64,000 nt of DNA from Microbacterium sp. LWO14-1.2 (GTDB taxonomy: Bacteria; Actinomycetota; Actinomycetes; Actinomycetales; Microbacteriaceae). The stretch spans positions 1,426,001-1,490,000 of the forward strand of contig NZ_CP151633.1 in NCBI RefSeq assembly GCF_038397715.1, written 5' to 3'. This document shows, in pieces, positions 32,991 to 41,335 of this stretch. Made by a program: the position numbers and the translations under genes. How positions within the stretch are numbered: position 1 is the stretch's first letter; every line of letters begins with the position of its first letter. The notes beneath the pieces are model-generated. The model worked only from the letters and a program-made list of their open reading frames with translations, ran no database searches and had not been told where the DNA came from.

Positions 32991-35900
32991 TCAGGCTCCC
33001 GTCGTGGCGTCCGCGCCCTCCGCGTTCGCCCGGTTGCGTCGGGCGATGAGCACGCCGGCGCCGGCACCGAGGGCGACGATCACGAGACCGCCCACGATCC
33101 ACGGCCATACCGGTGCGCCCTCCACGTCGGCGACGGCGGTGACGGATGCCGCGGCTGCGGTGCCCTGCGACTCCTCCTCCGGCTCGTCCTCCGCCGCGAC
33201 GCCGCACGCCGCGGGGACCGGGATCGACGCCGTCACCGGGTCGAGCTCCTCGCCGGCGCCGTATGTGCCGAAGGCGGCGGCCCCTGCCTCGGTGAGCGTG
33301 GCCGGCAGCGCGGTGAGCGACAGCATCCCGTCGACGACCGCGGAGTCGCCGAGCGCGAACTCCGCGAAGCGGACGCCCTGCTGATCGACCCCCTGCCCGT
33401 CCTGGGTGGTGCCGAGCACGTCGAACACCAGGTAGCCGGTGTCTCCGGCCAGTTCGAGGCGCGCGTTCGACAGCGTCGTGTTCAGGGCGCCGCCGTGCCC
33501 CGTGAACGCGATGCTCCCCCCGAACCCGACGAGTCCGGTGAGCGTCTGGTCGTCGAACGAGCCGGTGCCGTTCTCCCAGACGTACTCGGGGTAGCGGTAG
33601 TCGACGTCGGTGAGGGTCCAGCCGCCGGCGGCGATGCCCTCGATGTACGTGCGGAAGGACTCCTTGAAGCCCCACTGCAGCGTCGCGCCCTCGACCGTGC
33701 ACTGCCCGATCGCGGCCGTCGCACGGGTGAGCGTGAACTCGAGCCCGTGCGAGACCGAGCCCTGGAGCGTCAGCGTGTGCGCCCCGTCCTCGAGCGTCGC
33801 CGGCAGTGAGCCCGACCAGGTCGCGACGCCCGAGGAATCGGCGTCGACGGACCCCAGCAGCACGGGCGTCGAATAGACCACGACCTGGATGCCCGTCTCG
33901 TTCGGACGGAACCCGGATGCCGAGATCGTGGCCGCCCCGCCGGACTGCAGCGCCGCGAGGTTCGCCTCGTCGATCTGGATGCCGGTGGTCGCCGGAGGCG
34001 TCGCGGGGATCGCGGTCTTGGCTTTGGTGACCGCCGCCGCGACGGTGCCCGTGGTCCCCGCCGGGGCTGCCGCGACCGAGCCGATCGTGAACGTCACCGG
34101 GTCGAGAGAGGTCGAGTAGCCCGAGAGCACGCGGTCACGCCCCTGGGCCGTGAGCGTCGCGGGAGCGCCGGAGTAGGTGACCGCACCGTTCGCGGTCACG
34201 ACGACGGCGCGCGACAGATCGAGCGTCGCGAACGGCACCTGGGCGCCGGCGTGCGTCACCGACAGCGTCGCCGCGGTCGCCGAGGTCACGGTGATCTGCG
34301 GGTTGGAGACCGTGACGTCGAGCACGCCGCCGTGACCGGTGAAGCGCACCGCGCCCTGGTAGACGACGCTGCCGAGCCCGCTGGCGGCGCTGTAGTCGCC
34401 GCCGACCGTCTGTCCGAACTGGAACATCCCGCCCGATCGGGTCGCCCCGCCGGAGACCTCGATCGCGCCCTTGGCGATCCCGCCTGTGACGTAGCTCGTG
34501 AACGACGACGAGATCGCCCACCGCAGCGACCCGCCGGGCACGGGCACGCCGGGCGCCGTGGGCTGCGTCGTCGGCGGGGTCGTCGGCGGCACCTCGACGA
34601 TCGGTCCGAGCAGGGCGTCCCACTGCTGCGGCGTGATGGTCACGGCGCTGCGTCCGTAGATGGTCTGCGCGGTCGGCATGGTGTGCTGCTGCCAGGCGAT
34701 GACCTCGTAGGTCTTGGCGCGGTCGAGCAGCTTCGCGGCGGCCGTGAGGTCGACCGAGAACTCGCCGCCGGTGATCGGCCGCACGTATTGCATGGCCGCG
34801 AAGCCGCCGCCGGCGGTGACGTCGGCCTCGGTGCCGGTCTCGATGAGTGCGACGTAGGCGCCGGTGGCGGCGCCGAGCCGAGAGCCCGTCGCGTGGACGA
34901 CGAGTCCGCCCGCGGCGGTCGCCGAGGTGACGGTCGAGGTGATCGTCGGCGCGGTGCCGTAGTTCAGCGGCACGCTGCGCTCCTGCGCCGCGTTGACCAC
35001 GCCGCCTGCTCCGTAGGTGTACACGCCGTACGCGCCGGGGGCGGCTGCGGCGTCCTTCAGCGTCAGAGTGGCCTGGAAGGTGCCGTCGGCGGCGATGTCG
35101 ACCCACTGTCCGCGGATCGCGGCCTGGTACTGGGCCGGCACCTGGTCGAGCACCGACTCGGCGAGCGCCCAGGCCTGTGCTCCGACGGAGCGGGTGGAGC
35201 CGGCTGCGCCGGTCGAGGGCTGCCACTGCGACGCGAAGTTGCCGAACACGACGTAGGTGCCCTGCGGGAGGTTCGAGGGGATCGGGACACCGCGGCCGCC
35301 GACGTTCGCCGTCGGGTCGTAGCCGGTGCCCTTCACGACCACGGTGTCGCCGGCCTTCAGCGCCGTGGTGCCCGCCGGCGTCGTGCCGTCGGCGAGGAAC
35401 ACCGTGATCGCTGGCTCCGCGGGGGCGATCGTGTTCCAGATCGCGTCGCTGATCGCGACCGGAGTGCGGGCGAGGATCGTCTGCGCGTTCGGCATGGTGT
35501 GCTGCTGCCAGACGATGACCTCGTAGGTCTTCGTGCGGTCGAGGGAGGCCGCCTTCGCCGTGAGGTCGACGGTGAACGCGCCGCCCGAGACCGAGCGGAC
35601 GTACTGCATGGCCGCGAAGCCCCCGCCCGCGGTGACCTGAGCCTCGGTGCCGGTCTCGATGACCGCCGCGTACACGCCGGTGACGCTGCCGAAGCCCGAA
35701 CCGGTCACGGTCGTGGTGACGCCGGGATCGCCTGTCGCGAGCGCGGCTGCGGCGGTGATCTTCGGGGCGACCGAGTAGTTCAGGGCGACGCTGCGCTCCT
35801 GCGCGGCATTCGTGACGCCACCTGCGCCGTACGTGTAGATGCCGTAGGCGCCGGGGGTGGTCTTGGTGTCGTGGAGCGTCAGAGTGGCCTGGAAGGTGCC

Positions 35901-36863
35901 GTCCGCGGCGATGTCGACCCACTGCCCGCGGATCGCGGCCTGGTACTGCGCAGGAACCTGGTCGAGCACAGACTCGGCGAGCGCCCACGCCTGCGAACCC
36001 ACCGAACGGGTCGACGACGCCGCGCCCGTCGAGGGCTGCCACTGCGACGCGAAGTTGCCGAACACGACATAGGTGCCCTGCGGAAGCGTCGCGGGGATCG
36101 GAACGCCCCGGCCGCCGACGTTCGCCATCGGGTCGTAACCCGACCCCTTCACGACCACGGTGTCACCCGTCTTCAGCGCCGCGGTGCCCACAGGCGTCGT
36201 GCCGTCGGCGAGGAACACCGCGATCGAGGGAGCGGCCGGCTCGGGAGTCGTGCCGGGATCGGTGCCCGGGTCCGTCCCGGGATCGGTGCCCGGGTCCGTG
36301 CCGGGATCGGTGCCCGGGTCCGTCCCGGGGTCGGTGCCCGGGTCCGTCCCGGGATCGGTGCCCGGTTCCGTCCCGGGGGCGGGCGTCGCGGGCGGGAACA
36401 CGGCATCCCACTGCGAGCCCGAGATCGCGACGTCGCCGCGGGCGTAAATGGTGTCGGCGTTCGGCACGGAGTGCTGCTGCCAGACGAGCACCTCGTAGAC
36501 CTGCGTGCGGTCGAGCTTGTCGGCCGGAGCGGTCAGCGTGAAGGAGCTCGCGCCGGCGTCGACCGCGGGGAACGGCGTCGCGAATGCGGCGTAGCCGCCA
36601 CCAGGGCCCGACAGTCCGCTCTCCGTGCCCTTGACGATGAGGGCGGCGTAGACGCTGGCGACGTCGGGGAGTCCGCTCGCCTCGACCTGCACGGTCAGGC
36701 CGCTCGTGCCGGCGGAGGTGACGGAGGCCGCGACCGACCCGCTCGCGGCGTGCGCCGGGGGCACGATCACCGCGCCGGCGGCTATCAGGAGGAAGGAGAC
36801 GAGGGCGGCGAGAAGCACGCGGATGCGGCTGCTCCCCGGGGATGCGATGGCTGTGTCGTTCAC
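32991..36863 (-). CDS. Large surface protein with two HtaA haem-binding domains
   Basis: A 1290-aa exported, membrane-anchored protein. A signal peptide spans 1-40 (ends PAHAA). Ig-like modules follow in the order A (41-155), a PGTD repeat linker (163-206), B (213-365), A (367-478), B (485-635), A (637-752). The two B modules are nearly identical. HtaA domains are at about 778-930 (LRWAISSSFTSYV, RFTGHGGVLDVTVSNP) and 1060-1215 (LQWGFKESFRTYIEG, AFTGHGGALNTTLSN). The C-terminus has a helix (about 1253-1275) and a basic tail. HtaA domains bind haem at the corynebacterial surface and pass it to HmuT. GTG start with CTGGAGA upstream. It diverges from hmuTUV and has its own DtxR-like box. Confidence 0.92.
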   Translation of the reverse strand: MNDTAIASPGSSRIRVLLAALVSFLLIAAGAVIVPPAHAASGSVAASVTSAGTSGLTVQVEASGLPDVASVYAALIVKGTESGLSGPGGGYAAFATPFPAVDAGASSFTLTAPADKLDRTQVYEVLVWQQHSVPNADTIYARGDVAISGSQWDAVFPPATPAPGTEPGTDPGTDPGTDPGTDPGTDPGTDPGTDPGTDPGTDPGTTPEPAAPSIAVFLADGTTPVGTAALKTGDTVVVKGSGYDPMANVGGRGVPIPATLPQGTYVVFGNFASQWQPSTGAASSTRSVGSQAWALAESVLDQVPAQYQAAIRGQWVDIAADGTFQATLTLHDTKTTPGAYGIYTYGAGGVTNAAQERSVALNYSVAPKITAAAALATGDPGVTTTVTGSGFGSVTGVYAAVIETGTEAQVTAGGGFAAMQYVRSVSGGAFTVDLTAKAASLDRTKTYEVIVWQQHTMPNAQTILARTPVAISDAIWNTIAPAEPAITVFLADGTTPAGTTALKAGDTVVVKGTGYDPTANVGGRGVPIPSNLPQGTYVVFGNFASQWQPSTGAAGSTRSVGAQAWALAESVLDQVPAQYQAAIRGQWVDIAADGTFQATLTLKDAAAAPGAYGVYTYGAGGVVNAAQERSVPLNYGTAPTITSTVTSATAAGGLVVHATGSRLGAATGAYVALIETGTEADVTAGGGFAAMQYVRPITGGEFSVDLTAAAKLLDRAKTYEVIAWQQHTMPTAQTIYGRSAVTITPQQWDALLGPIVEVPPTTPPTTQPTAPGVPVPGGSLRWAISSSFTSYVTGGIAKGAIEVSGGATRSGGMFQFGQTVGGDYSAASGLGSVVYQGAVRFTGHGGVLDVTVSNPQITVTSATAATLSVTHAGAQVPFATLDLSRAVVVTANGAVTYSGAPATLTAQGRDRVLSGYSTSLDPVTFTIGSVAAAPAGTTGTVAAAVTKAKTAIPATPPATTGIQIDEANLAALQSGGAATISASGFRPNETGIQVVVYSTPVLLGSVDADSSGVATWSGSLPATLEDGAHTLTLQGSVSHGLEFTLTRATAAIGQCTVEGATLQWGFKESFRTYIEGIAAGGWTLTDVDYRYPEYVWENGTGSFDDQTLTGLVGFGGSIAFTGHGGALNTTLSNARLELAGDTGYLVFDVLGTTQDGQGVDQQGVRFAEFALGDSAVVDGMLSLTALPATLTEAGAAAFGTYGAGEELDPVTASIPVPAACGVAAEDEPEEESQGTAAAASVTAVADVEGAPVWPWIVGGLVIVALGAGAGVLIARRNRANAEGADATTGA
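36246..36377 (-). repeat. In-frame 12-bp tandem repeats encoding Pro-Gly-Thr-Asp
   Basis: Eleven consecutive 4-residue units, PGTE then PGTD nine times then PGTT. At DNA level they alternate between two 12-bp variants, giving a 24-bp period. The array forms an extended linker between the first two domains and is prone to copy-number change without frameshift. Confidence 0.9.
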
Positions 36864-36943
36864 GGTTCTCCAGGCGCCGGGCGCGCGAAAGGGGGTACGC
36901 GCCAGCGGTGCCGCTGTGCAGTCGAGCGAAGGGTGATTGTTGG

Positions 36944-36961
36944 TTAGGCTTAGCTAAGTAA
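36944..36961 (-). promoter_or_regulatory. DtxR/IdeR-like iron box upstream of the HtaA gene
   Basis: TTAGGCTTAGCTAAGTAA resembles the DtxR consensus half-site TTAGG and its dyad, and lies 80 bp before the GTG start at 36863. Iron-dependent repression is expected by analogy with corynebacterial haem loci. Confidence 0.65.
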
Positions 36962-37006
36962 GCGCTGGTCCCGAGACTAGAGGCGGCGATGAGATCCCGT
37001 CAAGTT

Positions 37007-37025
37007 TTAGGATAGCCTTGCCTAA
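37007..37025 (+). promoter_or_regulatory. DtxR/IdeR iron box overlapping the hmuT promoter
   Basis: TTAGGATAGCCTTGCCTAA is a 19-bp dyad with perfect TTAGG/CCTAA ends. It contains the -10 hexamer TAGCCT (37013-37018), which is 6 nt before the ATG at 37025. Repressor binding would cover both the -10 box and the start of a leaderless mRNA. Confidence 0.85.
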
Positions 37026-38140
37026 TGCGCCGCATCCCTGCCGTCCTCCTCGCTGCCGCGCTCGCCCTCGGTCTCGCCTCCTGCGCGACGCCCGGACCCG
37101 CGACGCCGCAGCACGCGGAAGAGGTCGACGCCTGCCCCCAGGCATCCGCACCGCTCTCGTCCCTCGACCTCGTCGACGACGTGCGCTCCGCGACCGGCGT
37201 CTCGACCGCCTGCCTCTCCAGTCACGCGATCGAGCCGGTCGCCGACGACACCGCGCCCGCCCTGCCGGTCACGGTCACGGACGCCGAGGGGCGCGAGGTC
37301 GAGATCAGCGAGGTCGACCGCATCCTGCCGATAGACATCTCGGGCACGATCGCGTCGACCGTGTTCGCCCTCGGACTCGGCGACCAGGTCGTCGGACGCG
37401 ACTCGTCGACGCAGTTCGCCGGCACGGAGGACCTTCCGGTCGTGACGAAGACCGGTCACACGCTCAACGCCGAGGCGATCCTCGAGCTCGCCCCCACCGT
37501 CATCCTCACCGACACCACGATCGGCCCCAAGGAGGTTCGCCAGCAGCTGCGCGACGCGGGCATCGCGGTCGTCGTCATCTCCGGCGATCGACGCCTCGAC
37601 ACCACCGACGAGCTCGTCACCGAGATCGCCGCAGCGCTCGGAGTGCCGTCGCGAGGCGAGGCCCTCATCGAACGGCTGGATGCCGATCTCGAGGCGTCCC
37701 TCGCCGAGATCGCCGAGGTGGTCCCCGCATCGGTCGACGACCGCGCACGGATGCTGTTCCTCTACGTGCGCGGGAGCGCGAACGTGTACTACATCTTCGG
37801 CGAGGACTCCGGTGCCGACTCGCTCATCGACGCGGTCGGCGGAGTCGACGTGGCCGGTGAGATCGGCTGGCAGGGCATGAAGCCCATGACCGCCGAGGCG
37901 CTCGTCGCCGCCCAGCCCGATGTGCTGGTGATGATGACCGACGGGCTCGAATCCGTCGGCGGCGTCGACGGGCTCCTGGAGCGCATCCCTGCGATCGCGC
38001 AGACTCCAGCCGGCGCGAACCGTCGCGTGATCGACATGGCAGACAGCGAGATCCTCAGCTTCGGACCGCGGTCGGCCGAGGTGATCGGCGCGATCGCTCG
38101 CGCGCTCTACGCTCCCGATGCCGCCGAGTCCGCGAAGTGA
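37025..38140 (+). CDS. hmuT: Haemin ABC transporter substrate-binding lipoprotein
   Basis: A 371-aa lipoprotein of the type III binding-protein fold. The lipobox is LASC with Cys20. A spacer is followed by the two-lobed domain (about 85-365), including TKTGHTLNAEAILELAPTVI and IGWQGMKPMTAEALVAAQPD, both characteristic of HmuT/HemT. It receives haem from HtaA-type proteins and delivers it to the permease. The ATG overlaps the iron box and lacks a ribosome site, so translation is probably leaderless. The stop overlaps the hmuU start (GTGA). Confidence 0.93.
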   Translation: MRRIPAVLLAAALALGLASCATPGPATPQHAEEVDACPQASAPLSSLDLVDDVRSATGVSTACLSSHAIEPVADDTAPALPVTVTDAEGREVEISEVDRILPIDISGTIASTVFALGLGDQVVGRDSSTQFAGTEDLPVVTKTGHTLNAEAILELAPTVILTDTTIGPKEVRQQLRDAGIAVVVISGDRRLDTTDELVTEIAAALGVPSRGEALIERLDADLEASLAEIAEVVPASVDDRARMLFLYVRGSANVYYIFGEDSGADSLIDAVGGVDVAGEIGWQGMKPMTAEALVAAQPDVLVMMTDGLESVGGVDGLLERIPAIAQTPAGANRRVIDMADSEILSFGPRSAEVIGAIARALYAPDAAESAK

Positions 38141-39210
38141 CCGGCGAAGTCGTCACCCGCACCCCGGCCACCCATCGGGGTCTGCGTTTCACCCTCGTCG
38201 TCGTCGGACTCGTCGCAGCCCTCGTCGTCACCTGCATCGCCTCGATCACGAGCGGTCAGTACGCCCTCTCCCCCACCGACCTCCTGGGCGTACTCCTCAA
38301 GGGCGTGGGCATCGACACCGCGTGGGCGCCGACCTCGGCCGCCGACTACGGAGTCATCTACAACCTCCGACTGCCGCGGCTCGCACTCGGCATCCTCGTC
38401 GGGGCCGCCCTCGCCGTCTCCGGCGTGCTCATGCAAGCGATCTTCGGCAACCCGCTGGCGGATGCCGGAGTGGTCGGAGTCTCCTCCGGCGCGGCACTGG
38501 GAGCGGCGGCGAGCATCACCCTCGGACTCGCGTCGTTCGGCATGTGGACGACGCCCGTGTTCGCGTTCCTCGGCGGGCTCGCCGCGGTGCTCGCCGTCTA
38601 CTTCATCAGCCGATCCGGCGGACGGACCGAAGTCGTCACGCTGCTGCTCACCGGCATCGCCATCAACGCGATCGCCGGAGCCGGCATGGCCTTCCTCACG
38701 TTCCTGGGCACCACGTCGACACGCGAGCAGATCGTGTTCTGGCAGCTCGGCTCGCTCAACGGCGCCCTCTGGTCGAACGCCGCGCTCGTCGCCCCCCTGG
38801 TCGCGGTCGGGGTGATCGTGGCGCTGCTCGTCGCCGGGCGCCTCGACCTCTTCGCCCTCGGCGAGCGCACCGCACGGCACCTCGGCGTGAACGTCGAGGC
38901 TCTGCGGATGGTGGTCATCGTGACGGTGGCGGTGCTCGTGTGCGCGGCGGTCGCCTTCGCGGGCATCATCGGGTTCGCGGGGCTCGTCGTCCCCCATCTC
39001 ATGCGGATGCTGATCGGTCCGGCCCACCTGCCGCTCGTGATCTCGTCGGCGCTCGGCGGGGCGTTGCTGATCGCGCTCGCCGACCTCGTCGCCCGCACCG
39101 CGGTGCCGCTGGCAGACTTACCGATCGGCATGATCACCTCGCTGGTCGGCGGGCCGTTCTTCCTCTGGCTGCTCGTACGAACGCGCCGTCGCTCGGGCGG
39201 CTGGGCGTGA
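38137..39210 (+). CDS. hmuU: Haemin/iron ABC transporter permease (FecCD family)
   Basis: A 357-aa permease of the BtuC/FecCD family with about ten helices. Motifs include LRLPRLALGILVGAALAVSG (N-terminal), FGNPLADAGVVGVSSGAALG and the coupling segment around LGVNVEALR. The GTG start overlaps the hmuT stop and its own TGA overlaps the hmuV GTG, so hmuTUV are translationally coupled. Iron repression is expected through the box at 37007. Confidence 0.94.
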   Translation: MTGEVVTRTPATHRGLRFTLVVVGLVAALVVTCIASITSGQYALSPTDLLGVLLKGVGIDTAWAPTSAADYGVIYNLRLPRLALGILVGAALAVSGVLMQAIFGNPLADAGVVGVSSGAALGAAASITLGLASFGMWTTPVFAFLGGLAAVLAVYFISRSGGRTEVVTLLLTGIAINAIAGAGMAFLTFLGTTSTREQIVFWQLGSLNGALWSNAALVAPLVAVGVIVALLVAGRLDLFALGERTARHLGVNVEALRMVVIVTVAVLVCAAVAFAGIIGFAGLVVPHLMRMLIGPAHLPLVISSALGGALLIALADLVARTAVPLADLPIGMITSLVGGPFFLWLLVRTRRRSGGWA

Positions 39211-39995
39211 ACGCGACAGAGGGCGCCGTGCGGCTGCAGGCTCGCGGTGTGACGATGCGCATCGGAGGAGCGCGCGCCATCCTCGACGATGCGTCGATCG
39301 ACGTCAGGGCGGGCGAGATCCATGCCCTCGTCGGACCCAACGGAGCCGGCAAGTCGACGCTGTTCGGTGTGCTCGCCGGCGACCTCGTCCCGCTCGCGGG
39401 AGACGTGCTCCTCGACGGGACGCCGCTCGCCGGCATCCGCTCGCCCGACCTCGCCCGCGCCCGCGCGGTGCTGCTGCAGGAGAACGCGGTCTCGTTCCCG
39501 TTCACCGCCGAGCAGGTCGTGCGCATGGGACGGGCGCCGTGGGCGCGCACCGACGCCGCAGAGGACGACGATCAGCGCGTGGCCGCCGCGATGGCCGCGA
39601 CCGAGGTCACGGCGCTCGCGACGCGCCCGGTGACCTCGCTGTCGGGCGGAGAGCGCGCCCGCGTGGCGCTCGCCAGGGTGATCGCTCAGAGCACCGGCAT
39701 CCTGCTGCTCGACGAGCCGACCGCCGCACTCGACCTCAAGCATCACGAAGACGTCATGCGACTCGTGCGCGGACAGGCGGATGCCGGCGACGCCGTCGCC
39801 CTCGTGCTGCACGATCTCAACGCGGCGCTCGCGCACGCCGACCGGGTCACCCTGCTCGCCGACGGACGCGTCGCCGCCACGGGCACCCCGGCCGAGGTGC
39901 TGACCGCCGAGCGGATCCAGGCCGTCTACGGTCAGCCGGTCGACGTCTTCCCGCATCCTGTCACGGGCGTGCCTCTCGTCGTCGCCCGGCGGTGA
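39207..39995 (+). CDS. hmuV: Haemin ABC transporter ATP-binding protein
   Basis: A 262-aa ATPase. Walker A is GPNGAGKST, then QENAVSFPFTAEQVV, the signature LSGGERARVALAR and Walker B LLLDEPTAALD; the H-loop is VLHDLNAA. Length and the VRMGRAPW segment match HmuV. The GTG start at 39207 overlaps the hmuU stop by 4 bp. It completes the haem importer. A long imperfect hairpin follows 11 nt after the stop codon. Confidence 0.94.
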   Translation: MNATEGAVRLQARGVTMRIGGARAILDDASIDVRAGEIHALVGPNGAGKSTLFGVLAGDLVPLAGDVLLDGTPLAGIRSPDLARARAVLLQENAVSFPFTAEQVVRMGRAPWARTDAAEDDDQRVAAAMAATEVTALATRPVTSLSGGERARVALARVIAQSTGILLLDEPTAALDLKHHEDVMRLVRGQADAGDAVALVLHDLNAALAHADRVTLLADGRVAATGTPAEVLTAERIQAVYGQPVDVFPHPVTGVPLVVARR

Positions 39996-40005
39996 CCCTC
40001 CGGGC

Positions 40006-40070
40006 GGTTTCGAATCGCTTGATGTGCAACTCCGACGCCGCCACAACGGTAAATCAAGCGATCTGAAACC
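40006..40070. terminator. Long hairpin between convergent hmuV and the sterol-carrier gene
   Basis: GGTTTC (40006-40011) and ATCGCTTGAT (40014-40023) pair with ATCAAGCGAT (40053-40062) and GAAACC (40065-40070), leaving one 2-bp mismatch and a 29-nt loop. A run of nine G follows at 40073-40081, ending 1 nt before the opposite gene's stop codon. It may terminate both genes. Confidence 0.7.
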
Positions 40071-40081
40071 CCGGGGGGGGG

Positions 40082-40453
40082 TCAGGGACGCAGCGGCAGC
40101 ACGTCGAGCAGGTCGGCCCGCGTGCCGGAGGCGTGGATGCGGCCGGCGGTCTCGGCATCCGTCCAGTGCTCGACGCCCGTGGCGACGGCGATCCAGGTCG
40201 CGGCATCCATCTCGACGACGTTCGGAGGAGTGCCGCGGGTGTGGCGCGGACCCTGGATGACCTGCACGGCCCCGAACGGCGGGACGCGCACCTCGACGCT
40301 GTTGCCCGGCGCCTTCTCGTCGAGCAGCTGCAGCAGGTAGCGCACGGCGGTGGCGAGGTCGTTCCTGGCCGGCTTCTCCCCCGCCGACTCCGCAGCCCGC
40401 ACGGCGTCGAGCGCGGTGCGTCCGTCGATGATGTCGATCTTGCGAGGGGGCAT
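40082..40453 (-). CDS. Sterol carrier-like family protein
   Basis: A 123-aa cytoplasmic protein, MPPRKIDIIDGRTALDAVRA at the N-terminus. The C-terminal part (VEVRVPPFGAVQVIQGPRHT, then PPNVVEMDAATWIAVATG) matches the SCP2-like fold found in actinobacterial sterol-carrier family proteins. The ligand and role are unknown. TACCCT lies 7 nt before the ATG, so it is probably leaderless. It is next to purD and the Nudix gene but transcribed oppositely. Confidence 0.8.
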   Translation of the reverse strand: MPPRKIDIIDGRTALDAVRAAESAGEKPARNDLATAVRYLLQLLDEKAPGNSVEVRVPPFGAVQVIQGPRHTRGTPPNVVEMDAATWIAVATGVEHWTDAETAGRIHASGTRADLLDVLPLRP

Positions 40454-40460
40454 GGGATCC

Positions 40461-40466
40461 AGGGTA
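40461..40466 (-). promoter_or_regulatory. -10 hexamer TACCCT, near-leaderless mRNA
   Basis: On the minus strand TACCCT is followed by 7 nt and the ATG at 40453, without a ribosome-binding sequence. Confidence 0.5.
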
Positions 40467-40491
40467 CGCCGCGCCTCGGCATCCCTCTCCC

Positions 40492-40558
40492 GTCGCAGAA
40501 TCGCGCCCGTGTCGCAGGAATCAGGCTTGTCCGTGCGACGCGGGCGCGTTTCTGCGAC
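40492..40558. repeat. 25-bp-arm palindromic intergenic element
   Basis: Arms 40492-40516 (starting GTCGCAGAATCGCGCCC) and 40534-40558 (ending GCGTTTCTGCGAC) are complementary at 23 of 25 positions around a 17-nt loop. It lies between two divergent genes, upstream of both promoters, so it is not a simple terminator. Confidence 0.85.
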
Positions 40559-40591
40559 CAGGGCGCACGCCGCCCGGGCTCGCCGCGGGCA

Positions 40592-40597
40592 TAGGCT
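40592..40597 (+). promoter_or_regulatory. -10 hexamer TAGGCT, near-leaderless mRNA
   Basis: TAGGCT is followed by 7 nt and the ATG at 40605. The same hexamer is used 6 nt before purD. Confidence 0.5.
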
Positions 40598-40604
40598 CGA
40601 GACG

Positions 40605-41285
40605 ATGACCGAGAACCCCGAGACCCTGCACGGCGCGCGGGCCGAGCTGATCGCCGCGGCGCAGCGTGCGGACGGGTGGGCGAAGCCGTTCCCGCCGCTC
40701 GTGGGCGACGCGCATCCGGCATCCGTGCTCGTGCTGTTCGGACGCCTCGACAGCACCCCCGCGCGGACCGACGAGGCCACGGTCGCCGCCGACCTCGACG
40801 TGCTGCTGCAGCGACGTGCCGCGACGCTGTCGTCGCATCCCGGACAGGTGTCGTTCCCCGGCGGACGCCGGGAGGAGCAGGATGCCGACGCCGTCGCCAC
40901 CGCGCTGCGCGAGGCGCAGGAGGAGACCGGCCTCGACCCCGCGGGCGTCGAGGTGCTCGCCACGCTCGGCGAGCTGCCCCTCGCCGCGAGCAACCACGTC
41001 GTCACGCCCGTGCTGGCCTGGTGGCGGTCTCCGTCGCGCGTCGCGGCGGTCGACCACGCCGAGACGGTCGAGGTGTTCCGCGTACCCGTCGCGCAGCTGC
41101 TCGATCCGGAGACCCGCTTCACGTCCCGTCTGCACCGGTTCGGCCGCACCTGGCGCGGCCCCGCCTTCGACGTCGACGGCACGGTCGTGTGGGGATTCAC
41201 GGCCATGGTGCTCGACGCGCTGTTCGACGCGGCGGGGTGGACGCAGGACTGGGACCGCTCCGTCGAGCGCCCGATCGACCTCTGA
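40605..41285 (+). CDS. Nudix hydrolase, CoA pyrophosphatase type
   Basis: A 226-aa Nudix protein. The Nudix box region is at 86-110 (GGRREEQDADAVATALREAQ then EETGL), preceded by SSHPGQVSFP, the sequence context of CoA diphosphatases that cleave CoA and its oxidised forms to phosphopantetheine and ADP. Cytoplasmic, no signal. TAGGCT 7 nt before the ATG points to a leaderless transcript. It precedes purD by 50 nt on the same strand but purD has its own promoter. Confidence 0.87.
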   Translation: MTENPETLHGARAELIAAAQRADGWAKPFPPLVGDAHPASVLVLFGRLDSTPARTDEATVAADLDVLLQRRAATLSSHPGQVSFPGGRREEQDADAVATALREAQEETGLDPAGVEVLATLGELPLAASNHVVTPVLAWWRSPSRVAAVDHAETVEVFRVPVAQLLDPETRFTSRLHRFGRTWRGPAFDVDGTVVWGFTAMVLDALFDAAGWTQDWDRSVERPIDL

Positions 41286-41323
41286 GGCGGCGGATCCGAC
41301 CGAAACGCCGCGCACCGCGTCGG

Positions 41324-41329
41324 TAGGCT
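41324..41329 (+). promoter_or_regulatory. -10 hexamer TAGGCT, leaderless purD
   Basis: TAGGCT is followed by GGTCGG (6 nt) and the GTG start at 41336. Confidence 0.6.
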
Positions 41330-41335
41330 GGTCGG

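Noticed and set aside
36246..36377. Tandem repeats considered as a CRISPR array
   Set aside because: The units are 12 bp, contiguous, without spacers, and encode PGTD in frame.
34251..36947. 898-codon frame antisense to the HtaA-domain gene
   Set aside because: Low-complexity Arg/Gly/Val composition and mirrored repeats; the opposite strand encodes recognised HtaA domains.
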